DNA of 12,254 nt from JANNAT01 sp031384605 (GTDB lineage: Bacteria > Pseudomonadota > Alphaproteobacteria > Rhodobacterales > Rhodobacteraceae). Below, piece by piece: positions 7,128 to 12,254 of the stretch; the first letter of the stretch is position 1; each line of letters opens with the position of its first letter. Made by a program: the position numbers and the translations under genes. The notes under the pieces were generated by a model. The model was not told the DNA's origin and did no database searches. It worked only from the letters and a program-made list of their open reading frames with translations. The stretch spans positions 1-12,254 of the forward strand of contig JANNAT010000104.1 of NCBI GenBank assembly GCA_031384605.1, given 5' to 3'.

Positions 7128-7297
7128 TCCAGCTGCTTGCCATCCAGATCGCGTTTGGCTTTGTCGGACCGTGCCTGTTCCAGCAGTTTTTCGGCCTTGC
7201 TGCGGCCGAATTTCACCGCGTTCTCGTCTGCTTTTTGCGCGGCCCCCTTGCGGCCCGCCGCTTTGCGCACAGCCCGCAGATTTACCACGTCGCCCAT
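7124..7297 (-). CDS. DUF4169 family small basic protein, 57 residues
   Basis: Translated by hand on the - strand. It begins MGDVVNLRAVRKAAGRKG and ends AKRDLDGKQLE, with KADENAVKFGRSKAEKLLEQ in the middle. This pattern (V-V-N-L-R near the start, then a charged Lys/Arg/Ala-rich helix with ENA-KFGR-KAE) matches the DUF4169 family, whose function is unknown. The protein is rich in charged residues and probably one or two long helices. Its ATG comes one base after the fumC stop codon (TGA-T-ATG), and its own TGA overlaps the ATG of the RHH gene. It therefore sits in a tightly coupled fumC-DUF4169-RHH unit. A role with the RHH protein, for example as a partner or nucleic-acid-binding accessory, is inference. 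Confidence 0.88.
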   Translation of the reverse strand: MGDVVNLRAVRKAAGRKGAAQKADENAVKFGRSKAEKLLEQARSDKAKRDLDGKQLE

Positions 7298-7298
7298 A

Positions 7299-8693
7299 TC
7301 AGCCCTTTGGCCCGATCATATCTTCGGGGCGCACCACGCGGTCAAAGGTTTCCCCGTCAACATAGCCCAGCGCAATCGCTTCTTCACGCAAGGTGGTGCC
7401 GTTTTTATGCGCGGTCTTGGCCACTTTCGTCGCCGCATCATACCCAATCGTCGGGGCCAACGCGGTGACCAGCATCAGAGATTCCTGCATCAGCTTTTCT
7501 ATCCGTGCGATGTTGGCGGTGGTGCCGACAACCATGTTATCGGTAAAGCTGCCCGCGGCGTCACCCAAAAGCTGCATGGATTGCAACACGTTATACGACA
7601 TCACCGGGTTGAACACGTTCAGCTCGAAATGCCCCTGACTGCCGGCAAAGCCCACCGCCGCATCGTTGCCCATCACTTGGGCGCACACCATCGTCAGTGC
7701 CTCGGCTTGGGTCGGGTTCACTTTGCCCGGCATGATCGAGCTGCCGGGTTCATTTTCAGGCAGGTTCAACTCGCCCAGGCCCGACCGCGGCCCTGATCCC
7801 AAAAACCGCAGATCATTGGCGATCTTGAACAAAGACACCGCCACGGTTTTCAACGCGCCCGAAAACATCACCATGGCGTCATGTGCTGCCAATGCCTCAA
7901 ACTTGTTAGGCGCAGTCACAAACGGCAGACCGGTGATTTCGGCAATCTTTGCCGCAACCCGGGTGTCCCAGCCAACCCGCGTATTCAGGCCGGTGCCCAC
8001 AGCAGTGCCGCCTTGGGCCAGTTCATAAATTTCGGGCAGGATTTTGCGCACCCGCATGATGCCTTGCGACACCTGATGGGCATAGCCGGAAAATTCCTGC
8101 CCCAAGGTCAGGGGCGTTGCATCTTGAGTATGCGTGCGGCCTATCTTTATGATATCCTTGAACTCTTCGACCTTGACCAGCAGCGCCGCGTGCAGCTTTT
8201 CCAACCCCGGCAGCAGCACATCACGCGCCATCATTGCAATCGCCACATGCATGGCGGTAGGGAAAGTGTCGTTCGATGATTGCCCCATATTGACGTGATC
8301 ATTCGGATGCACCGGCTTTTTACTGCCCATCACGCCGCCCAACACTTCGATCGCGCGGTTGGAAATTACCTCATTGGCGTTCATATTTGACTGGGTGCCG
8401 GATCCGGTTTGCCACACCACCAGCGGAAACTGATCGTCAAACCGCCCGTCGATCACTTCGGTCGCGGCATTGGCGATTGCCAGACCAAGGTCCCGATCAA
8501 TATCGCCCTGATCAATATTCACCAAAGCGCAGGCCTTTTTGATCACACCCAAGGCGCGCACGATGGCAATGGGCTGACGTTCCCAGCCGATAGGGAAATT
8601 CTGGATCGAGCGCTGGGTTTGCGCGCCCCAGTATTTATCGGCGGGCACGTTCAGGGGGCCAAAGCTGTCGGTTTCAACGCGGATCGCAGACAT
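7299..8693 (-). CDS. fumC: Class II fumarate hydratase (fumarase C)
   Basis: Cytoplasmic TCA-cycle enzyme interconverting fumarate and L-malate without an iron-sulfur cluster. The 464-residue protein has the normal length. Signature GSSIMPGKVNP places the catalytic serine at 318/319, GRTHTQDATPLTLGQE carries the catalytic-site histidine H188, and GSGTQSNMNANEV and GQSSNDTFPTAMH form substrate-binding segments. The ATG at 8691-8693 is chosen because AAAGG lies 7 bases upstream and the product then starts MSAIRVETDSFGPL, as is usual; an in-frame TTG 15 bases upstream is rejected. It heads a run with DUF4169, RHH_4 and probably the 76-residue gene. A possible promoter lies at 8723-8751. Being oxidant-resistant, FumC often serves when iron-dependent fumarases fail; no second fumarase is visible here. 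Confidence 0.97.
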   Translation of the reverse strand: MSAIRVETDSFGPLNVPADKYWGAQTQRSIQNFPIGWERQPIAIVRALGVIKKACALVNIDQGDIDRDLGLAIANAATEVIDGRFDDQFPLVVWQTGSGTQSNMNANEVISNRAIEVLGGVMGSKKPVHPNDHVNMGQSSNDTFPTAMHVAIAMMARDVLLPGLEKLHAALLVKVEEFKDIIKIGRTHTQDATPLTLGQEFSGYAHQVSQGIMRVRKILPEIYELAQGGTAVGTGLNTRVGWDTRVAAKIAEITGLPFVTAPNKFEALAAHDAMVMFSGALKTVAVSLFKIANDLRFLGSGPRSGLGELNLPENEPGSSIMPGKVNPTQAEALTMVCAQVMGNDAAVGFAGSQGHFELNVFNPVMSYNVLQSMQLLGDAAGSFTDNMVVGTTANIARIEKLMQESLMLVTALAPTIGYDAATKVAKTAHKNGTTLREEAIALGYVDGETFDRVVRPEDMIGPKG

Positions 8694-8722
8694 GGTTTGG
8701 CCTTTCAATAGGGATTGGCGGC

Positions 8723-8751
8723 GGTCTAAGGGAAATTGGTTAAGGACTCAA
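8723..8751 (-). promoter_or_regulatory. Possible promoter upstream of fumC
   Basis: On the - strand TTGAGT (8751-8746) and TAGACC (8728-8723) are separated by 17 bases, about 30 bases before the fumC start. The -35 is good and the -10 is weak, as in many alphaproteobacterial promoters. It would make fumC and its small downstream genes a separate transcription unit from the methyltransferase gene, which ends 85 bases upstream. Confidence 0.35.
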
Positions 8752-8778
8752 TCTGTCGGTGAAGAATAGGCGATCAGT

Positions 8779-9336
8779 TTAAGGTTTCTTGCGGAAGTAA
8801 TACACCCGCGCCGGCGGAAGATTGGCCCAAACCTTGGGGCCAGCGGTGGCGATAAATCCGACGGCCTTCAGCACGTCGGCCGATACGGGCGGGCGCGGGC
8901 CATAGGTGAACTGCACATAAACGCCGTCCGGTGCCAGAATATCATAGGCCGCCTGCAAGATCGCCTGACCGATGACGGGCGGCATCGACAGCAATGGCAA
9001 GCCCGAAATCACCGCCCCAACTCCCGGCGCCACATGGCTGGTTGCAATTTGGGCGGCCCCCAGATGCACTGTCACGCCGGGAAATTCGGTGCGTAAATGG
9101 GTGGCGAAATCGGGGTTCATTTCAAACAATGTCAGGTCTTTTGGCGCAACACCTGCCGCCAGAATACCGCGTGTCAACTGCCCGGTGCCGGGGCCAAATT
9201 CTACCACGCGCCCGGTATGCGGCCCCAGACCCTGCGCCATCGCCCGGGCCAACCAGCGCGACGATGGCGCAATGGCCGAAACCTGGCCAGGCTTGGCCAA
9301 CAATTGTCGCAAAAACAGGAATGCTTCGTTGGCCAC
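8779..9336 (-). CDS. Class I SAM-dependent methyltransferase, phospholipid N-methyltransferase-like
   Basis: The 185-residue protein has the small PmtA/COG3963-like layout: a helix with AIAPSSRWLARAMA (21-34), SAM-binding motif I VVEFGPGTGQLTRGIL (44-59), an acidic residue at the end of strand 2 (LTLFEMNPDFA, E72), and SGLPLLSMPP (111-120), typical of phospholipid methyltransferases. By analogy it may methylate phosphatidylethanolamine toward phosphatidylcholine, or another amine-bearing lipid, at the membrane surface. The C-terminal strand (PPARVYYFRKKP) is complete. The start is GTG at 9334-9336, supported by AAGGGG 5 bases upstream; the next in-frame ATG is at residue 33 and would remove the N-terminal helix. 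Related small methyltransferases include rRNA adenine dimethylase-like proteins, so the substrate is not certain. Confidence 0.85.
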   Translation of the reverse strand: MANEAFLFLRQLLAKPGQVSAIAPSSRWLARAMAQGLGPHTGRVVEFGPGTGQLTRGILAAGVAPKDLTLFEMNPDFATHLRTEFPGVTVHLGAAQIATSHVAPGVGAVISGLPLLSMPPVIGQAILQAAYDILAPDGVYVQFTYGPRPPVSADVLKAVGFIATAGPKVWANLPPARVYYFRKKP

Positions 9337-9341
9337 GGCAG

Positions 9342-9347
9342 CCCCTT
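9342..9347 (-). promoter_or_regulatory. Ribosome binding site deciding a GTG start
   Basis: AAGGGG lies 5 bases before the GTG at 9336 of the methyltransferase gene. No ATG alternative has a comparable site. Confidence 0.65.
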
Positions 9348-9386
9348 ACGAATATGAGTGTTTATCAGAGGGTTGGTGCAGATCAG

Positions 9387-9833
9387 CTATTGCTTGCGAA
9401 ACTTGTCCAGCCGCACGATTTGCGCCTCTTTCTGCGGCGGCGGCGGATCATCTTCGGGATCGTCGTCGTCCTCGTCGTCGCCGTGGGTTTCAAATCGCAG
9501 ACCAAATTCAACCGAAGGGTCAACAAACGTGCGCACCGCATCAAAGGGCACGACAAGCGGTTCGGGTTGATCGCCAAAATTAAGGGTTATCGAAAACCCG
9601 GCGTCGGTGACTGTCAGATCTTCGAACCAATGCTGGATCACCAGCGTCATTTCTGCCGGATAGCGCGATCGCAGCCAAGATGCCATTTCGACCCCTTCGG
9701 TGGTGGTGTCGAAGGTGACAAAGAAGTGATGCGCGCCGGGCAGGCCGTTGGCCGCCACATCCTTGAGAACGGTCTGGATCAGCCCCCGCATGGCGCGGTG
9801 CATCAGGTTGCCGTAATCAATCGACTTGGCCAT
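9387..9833 (-). CDS. sspB: SspB, alpha-type ClpXP proteolysis adaptor
   Basis: Adaptor that binds ssrA-tagged proteins released by trans-translation and tethers them to ClpX for degradation by ClpXP. The 148-residue protein has the N-terminal substrate-binding domain (about 1-115, with IDYGNLMHRAMRGLIQTVL and HHFFVTFDT), an acidic Asp-rich linker (119-130), and a C-terminal tail QIVRLDKFRKQ fitting the ClpX-docking peptide, which is the domain order of SspB. The ATG at 9831-9833 is chosen because AAAGGGG lies 6 bases upstream and the product starts MAKSIDYG, typical of the family; in-frame upstream starts would add unrelated residues. The tmRNA gene that encodes its ligand is 2.3 kb upstream. 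The methyltransferase gene follows after 50 bases and may be co-transcribed. Confidence 0.93.
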   Translation of the reverse strand: MAKSIDYGNLMHRAMRGLIQTVLKDVAANGLPGAHHFFVTFDTTTEGVEMASWLRSRYPAEMTLVIQHWFEDLTVTDAGFSITLNFGDQPEPLVVPFDAVRTFVDPSVEFGLRFETHGDDEDDDDPEDDPPPPQKEAQIVRLDKFRKQ

Positions 9834-9839
9834 GTGCAT

Positions 9840-9846
9840 CCCCTTT
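9840..9846 (-). promoter_or_regulatory. Ribosome binding site of sspB
   Basis: AAAGGGG lies 6 bases before the ATG at 9833. It is too close to the alternative ATG at 9839 to serve that codon, so it settles the start. Confidence 0.7.
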
Positions 9847-9894
9847 GAATAGCGCCACCATAAGGGATTTGGCCCTGAAGGGAAGGGGGCGGCC

Positions 9895-11139
9895 TTAAAT
9901 TGCTGCAACTGCAGCCGAGGTCAGCGCGCATAGCCCAAGCACCAAAGGTAAGGACCAATGCCGCCACAGCAATAAATACCCCGCCGCAATGGCCAAAGCG
10001 GCCGCCAAAGGGTTGATCGAGGTCAGATCAGGGACCAACACCTGCATTGGGCCAAAGGTGGTGGTCGTGATCTTGCCAAACAGCACATGCAGGCCAAACC
10101 ACAGCGACAGATTGGCGATCACGCCCACCACGGCGGCTGTGATCGCCTGCAACGCGCCCGCCAGACGGGGCGCGGCTGTCAGGCGGGAAATCCACGGCGC
10201 ACCAGCGAAAATCCATAGAAAACAGGGGGTAAACGTCATCCACAGGGTGATCAGCGCGCCTGCGATACCCATCCAGATGCCGCCCTGTTTGAACGCCGCC
10301 AGATAGCCGACAAACTGGGTGACCAGTATCAATGGCCCTGGCGTGGTTTCGGCCAATCCCAGCCCGTCGATCATTTGTGGCAGCGTCAGCCAGCCCTTTT
10401 GCTGCACCACATCTTGCGCCATCCATGTCAGCACGGCGTAAGCGCCGCCAAAGGTTAACACCGCGAGTTTTGAGAAGAACAGCGCGATTTCGGCCAGAAT
10501 GCCGGGGAGAAACAGCTGCAAACAGGCCAGGGGCAACAGCCAGACTGCCCCCCAAATCACCGCTGCGCGCAAAGACTCAGGCCATGGTGCCGGGCCAATT
10601 GCTGCGACAGCGCCGGTTGTTGGTGTGGTGGCAAATCCCCAGAGGCCAGCCGCCAGAATGATGATCGGGAACGGCACTGCGAAGAAAAACAACGCGCAGA
10701 ACGCGGTGATTGCGATGATCCAATGGATGCGCGATTTCAGCGCGCGTTTGGATACCCGTAACAGCGCCTCGATCACCACGGCCAGAACTGCGGCTTGCAC
10801 GCCTGTAAAAAGCGCTGCAACAACGGGCACTTGGCCCCATGCGGCATAGATCATCGACAAGGCCAGCACGATCACAGCGCCCGGCAGCACGAACAAACCG
10901 CCCGCAATCAAGCCGCCAAGCGTGCCATGCTTGCGCCAGCCGATCCATGTGGCCAACTGCATCGCCTCTGGCCCCGGCAGCAGCATGCAAAACGACAGGG
11001 CCGAGAGATATTCCTTTTCGGTCACCCATCGGCGATCTTCAACAATTTCGCGGTGCATCAGCGCGATTTGTGCCGCGGGGCCCCCGAAGGACAAAAGACC
11101 AATGCGGGTAAAGGCGCGGATTAAGTCTGTAAGGGTCAT
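9895..11139 (-). CDS. chrA: ChrA chromate ion transporter (two-domain CHR family)
   Basis: Inner-membrane protein expected to export chromate. The 414-residue product consists of two homologous CHR halves. The N-half has LLSFGGPAAQI (15-25), RRWVTEKEYL and the PGP at 55-57; the C-half repeats this as VLTFGGAYAVL (227-237), KGWLTLPQM and TTPGP (265-269). About ten hydrophobic segments fill the rest. The internal duplication and length fit the long-chain CHR class. Its ATG (11137-11139) overlaps the TGA of the upstream chrB-like gene; an in-frame TTG 21 bases upstream is rejected because it would sit well inside that gene. Some CHR proteins may carry other oxyanions such as sulfate, so chromate specificity is inferred mainly from the chrB-like partner. 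Confidence 0.93.
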   Translation of the reverse strand: MTLTDLIRAFTRIGLLSFGGPAAQIALMHREIVEDRRWVTEKEYLSALSFCMLLPGPEAMQLATWIGWRKHGTLGGLIAGGLFVLPGAVIVLALSMIYAAWGQVPVVAALFTGVQAAVLAVVIEALLRVSKRALKSRIHWIIAITAFCALFFFAVPFPIIILAAGLWGFATTPTTGAVAAIGPAPWPESLRAAVIWGAVWLLPLACLQLFLPGILAEIALFFSKLAVLTFGGAYAVLTWMAQDVVQQKGWLTLPQMIDGLGLAETTPGPLILVTQFVGYLAAFKQGGIWMGIAGALITLWMTFTPCFLWIFAGAPWISRLTAAPRLAGALQAITAAVVGVIANLSLWFGLHVLFGKITTTTFGPMQVLVPDLTSINPLAAALAIAAGYLLLWRHWSLPLVLGLCALTSAAVAAI

Positions 11140-11927
11140 GCGCCACGCCCTGCGGGCCAATCATGGCCCTCAGTAAAGCCATCCCGTGCCCACAGATACA
11201 ATGCGTCATACAAGGCCAGTCCGGCCTCAAGCTGTGCCAGATCATCGCGGTACATCCGCGACAACCCGACAGACAGCGCCAAAAGACCTGCGGCCTGTGG
11301 GGCCAGATCGTGACGATCCGTATCGGCGGCCCGCACCACCAGCGCCAGACGATCAAGGGCCGGGGTCGACAGACCAAATTCAGCGATCAATGTGTCAAAG
11401 GTGCAGGTATCGCCGCGATGCGACCAGAACACGCCTTCGATATCAAATGGCGTTGCGGCAAAGTTCATCGCTACGTCGGACACATCGGCCGGGGCCACAA
11501 ACAGGAATCGGGCATCGGGGTTGATAAACCTGCGGATCAACCAAGGGCAGGCGATACGGTCCACTTTGGGGCGGTGCCGGGTGACCCAGAGATCAGTTTG
11601 CGGCGTTAAATGCAGGGGCAACACGGGCAAGCTGGCCTCTGCCCAAGCCAGCGTGCCACCTTCCAGCACTTCGGCCGCCACACCTTTGGTGCGCAGCAGG
11701 GCGGCGGCGCCTTCGGACAGTTTGCGGCCCCGCTTGCAAATCACGACGGCGCGGGTGCCCGGCGGCAGCTGCGGCAAAGCATTATGGCCATAAAGGCGCG
11801 ACCCGGGGATGAGATGGGGGGATTCTGCGACATCTTCAGGGATACGCACGTCGAGAAGGGTAGGGCAATCGGGGGTGCCGATCAGGCGGGCAAGCTGGGC
11901 GGGGGTTATCTGGTTTGGGCCGGGCAT
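11136..11927 (-). CDS. chrB: Rhodanese-ChrB fusion, chromate resistance protein
   Basis: A 263-residue two-domain protein. Residues 7-100 form a rhodanese domain (LLDVRIPEDVAESPHLIPGS; active-site loop VVICKRGRK with C64), and residues 110-260 match the ChrB C-terminal domain (WVTRHRPKVDRIACPWLIRRFINPDARFLF; GDTCTFDTLIAEFGL). ChrB proteins accompany chrA and in some bacteria act as chromate-sensing regulators. The classical ChrB has a different N-terminal domain, so this is the rhodanese-bearing variant and the symbol is tentative. The intact cysteine suggests real sulfurtransferase or thiol activity. There is no apparent signal peptide, despite the family label 'exported'. The ATG at 11925-11927 has AAGGA 7 bases upstream. 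The stop overlaps the chrA start by ATGA, so the pair is a coupled operon. Confidence 0.9.
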   Translation of the reverse strand: MPGPNQITPAQLARLIGTPDCPTLLDVRIPEDVAESPHLIPGSRLYGHNALPQLPPGTRAVVICKRGRKLSEGAAALLRTKGVAAEVLEGGTLAWAEASLPVLPLHLTPQTDLWVTRHRPKVDRIACPWLIRRFINPDARFLFVAPADVSDVAMNFAATPFDIEGVFWSHRGDTCTFDTLIAEFGLSTPALDRLALVVRAADTDRHDLAPQAAGLLALSVGLSRMYRDDLAQLEAGLALYDALYLWARDGFTEGHDWPAGRGA

Positions 11928-12005
11928 TGGGGCATCCTTGGGGAAGGGGGATGCGACACTTGGGCCAAAGCCTCACGGGGCGGGCGCAGAAAAACCCCAT
12001 AAGTG

Positions 12006-12034
12006 TTGGTAGGAAATTAAGCGGGATCGGTCAA
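12006..12034 (-). promoter_or_regulatory. Possible promoter of chrB-chrA
   Basis: On the - strand TTGACC (12034-12029) and TACCAA (12011-12006) are separated by 17 bases, about 80 bases upstream of the chrB-like ATG and after the palindrome pair that may end tmRNA transcription. The -35 is close to consensus and the -10 is weak. The rest of the 11928-12051 spacer shows no clear gene. Confidence 0.35.
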
Positions 12035-12051
12035 GGGGGGGCGCCTGGGTT

Positions 12052-12095
12052 CAAATTTTTTCGAAAAAATTTGCAAAATCCTTCGAAGGATTTTG
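12052..12095. repeat. Tandem pair of 22-bp TTCGAA palindromes, copy 2 (likely tmRNA terminator)
   Basis: Two perfect 22-bp palindromes abut: 12052-12073 (left arm CAAATTTTTTC) and 12074-12095 (left arm CAAAATCCTTC), each followed by its exact reverse complement. Size, TTCGAA centre, CAAA/TTTG ends and zero spacing equal copy 1 at 6592-6635, while the arms differ by compensating changes. It lies about 20 bases downstream of the inferred tmRNA 3' end and upstream of chrB on the same strand, so a role in ending tmRNA transcription is likely. The flanks (TT before, AA after) are shared with copy 1. Confidence 0.85.
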
Positions 12096-12115
12096 AAATG
12101 GGGACGGGGAATTAA

Positions 12116-12254
12116 GTGCCGGATTCTGTTGCCAGGCTCCGGCGGGCCCCGCCTTACGCTGCTAAGCGCAAGGACTTAGTTTCGGCGACACGAACTGCTT
12201 ACGCAGCCAATGCCATTGCCGGAGCACGGTTGTCATTTGCAACTGTACAATTGG
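12116..12254 (-). ncRNA. ssrA: tmRNA (permuted alphaproteobacterial type), 3' coding-piece part, cut by the window edge
   Basis: Transfer-messenger RNA that rescues stalled ribosomes by adding a degradation tag. On the - strand the tag frame runs from the resume codon GCA at 12240 to TAA at 12199 and reads ANDNRAPAMALAA, a typical alphaproteobacterial ssrA tag preceded by the familiar GTACAGTT context. After the stop an H-type pseudoknot can be drawn: 12179-12175 with 12166-12162, and 12173-12167 with 12158-12152 (one G-U). A terminal stem follows, 12143-12138 with 12123-12118. In permuted genes the acceptor piece precedes the coding piece, so the CCA-bearing acceptor and the tRNA-like 5' part should lie beyond 12254. 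The short distance from tag to gene end fits this order. The 3' end near 12116 is estimated from the terminal stem. Confidence 0.93.

Noticed and set aside
6915..7297. DUF4169-RHH pair as a toxin-antitoxin system
   Set aside because: The RHH protein is of the RHH_4 type rather than a known antitoxin, and the 57-residue partner has no toxin fold or catalytic residues.
8994..9848. A 284-codon + frame opposite the methyltransferase and sspB genes
   Set aside because: Both - strand genes have clear motifs and RBSs; the + frame has neither.
9847..9894. GGCC-bounded stretch after chrA as a terminator
   Set aside because: The complementary arms are only four bases and no T run follows on the - strand, so it was not called.

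Overview
The window looks like chromosomal DNA from a marine alphaproteobacterium of the Rhodobacteraceae (Roseobacter-like). This rests on gene content and protein style: an RNase E with a long insert in its S1 domain and a C-terminal GWW motif, an alpha-type SspB, a DUF4169/RHH_4 gene pair behind fumC, and a circularly permuted alphaproteobacterial tmRNA gene at the right edge. No transposase, integrase, prophage gene or CRISPR array was seen.

Layout. Positions 18-2747 (+) hold rne, closed by a strong GAAA-tetraloop terminator. A tusA-like gene (2802-3050, -) converges on it and diverges from ccdA (3175-3918, +). A two-gene operon follows on the + strand: a membrane protein with an alpha/beta-hydrolase GxSxG motif (3982-5244) overlapping a cytochrome P450 (5241-6584) by ATGA. 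Everything to the right is on the - strand. Reading in the direction of transcription from the right edge: tmRNA (12254 to about 12116), chrB-like rhodanese fusion (11927-11136) overlapping chrA (11139-9895), sspB (9833-9387), a phospholipid N-methyltransferase-like gene (9336-8779), fumC (8693-7299), a 57-residue DUF4169 gene (7297-7124), a ribbon-helix-helix gene (7127-6915) and a 76-residue unknown (6870-6640).

How the parts connect. RNase E and its PNPase-docking tail point to the RNA degradosome. TusA and CcdA both belong to thiol/sulfur handling. The tmRNA encodes the degradation tag ANDNRAPAMALAA, and SspB, the adaptor that delivers tagged proteins to ClpXP, lies 2.3 kb away; the chromate genes chrB-chrA sit between them. 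FumC is a TCA-cycle enzyme whose stop codon is almost fused to the DUF4169 start, and that gene overlaps the RHH regulator gene.

The most unusual non-coding signal is a paired palindrome element present twice (6592-6635 and 12052-12095). Each copy is two perfect 22-bp palindromes set directly end to end, each centred on TTCGAA and with arms that differ between palindromes. One copy lies between the convergent P450 and 76-residue genes, the other just past the tmRNA 3' end, so both are placed like terminators. The least understood coding unit is the hydrolase-P450 pair.
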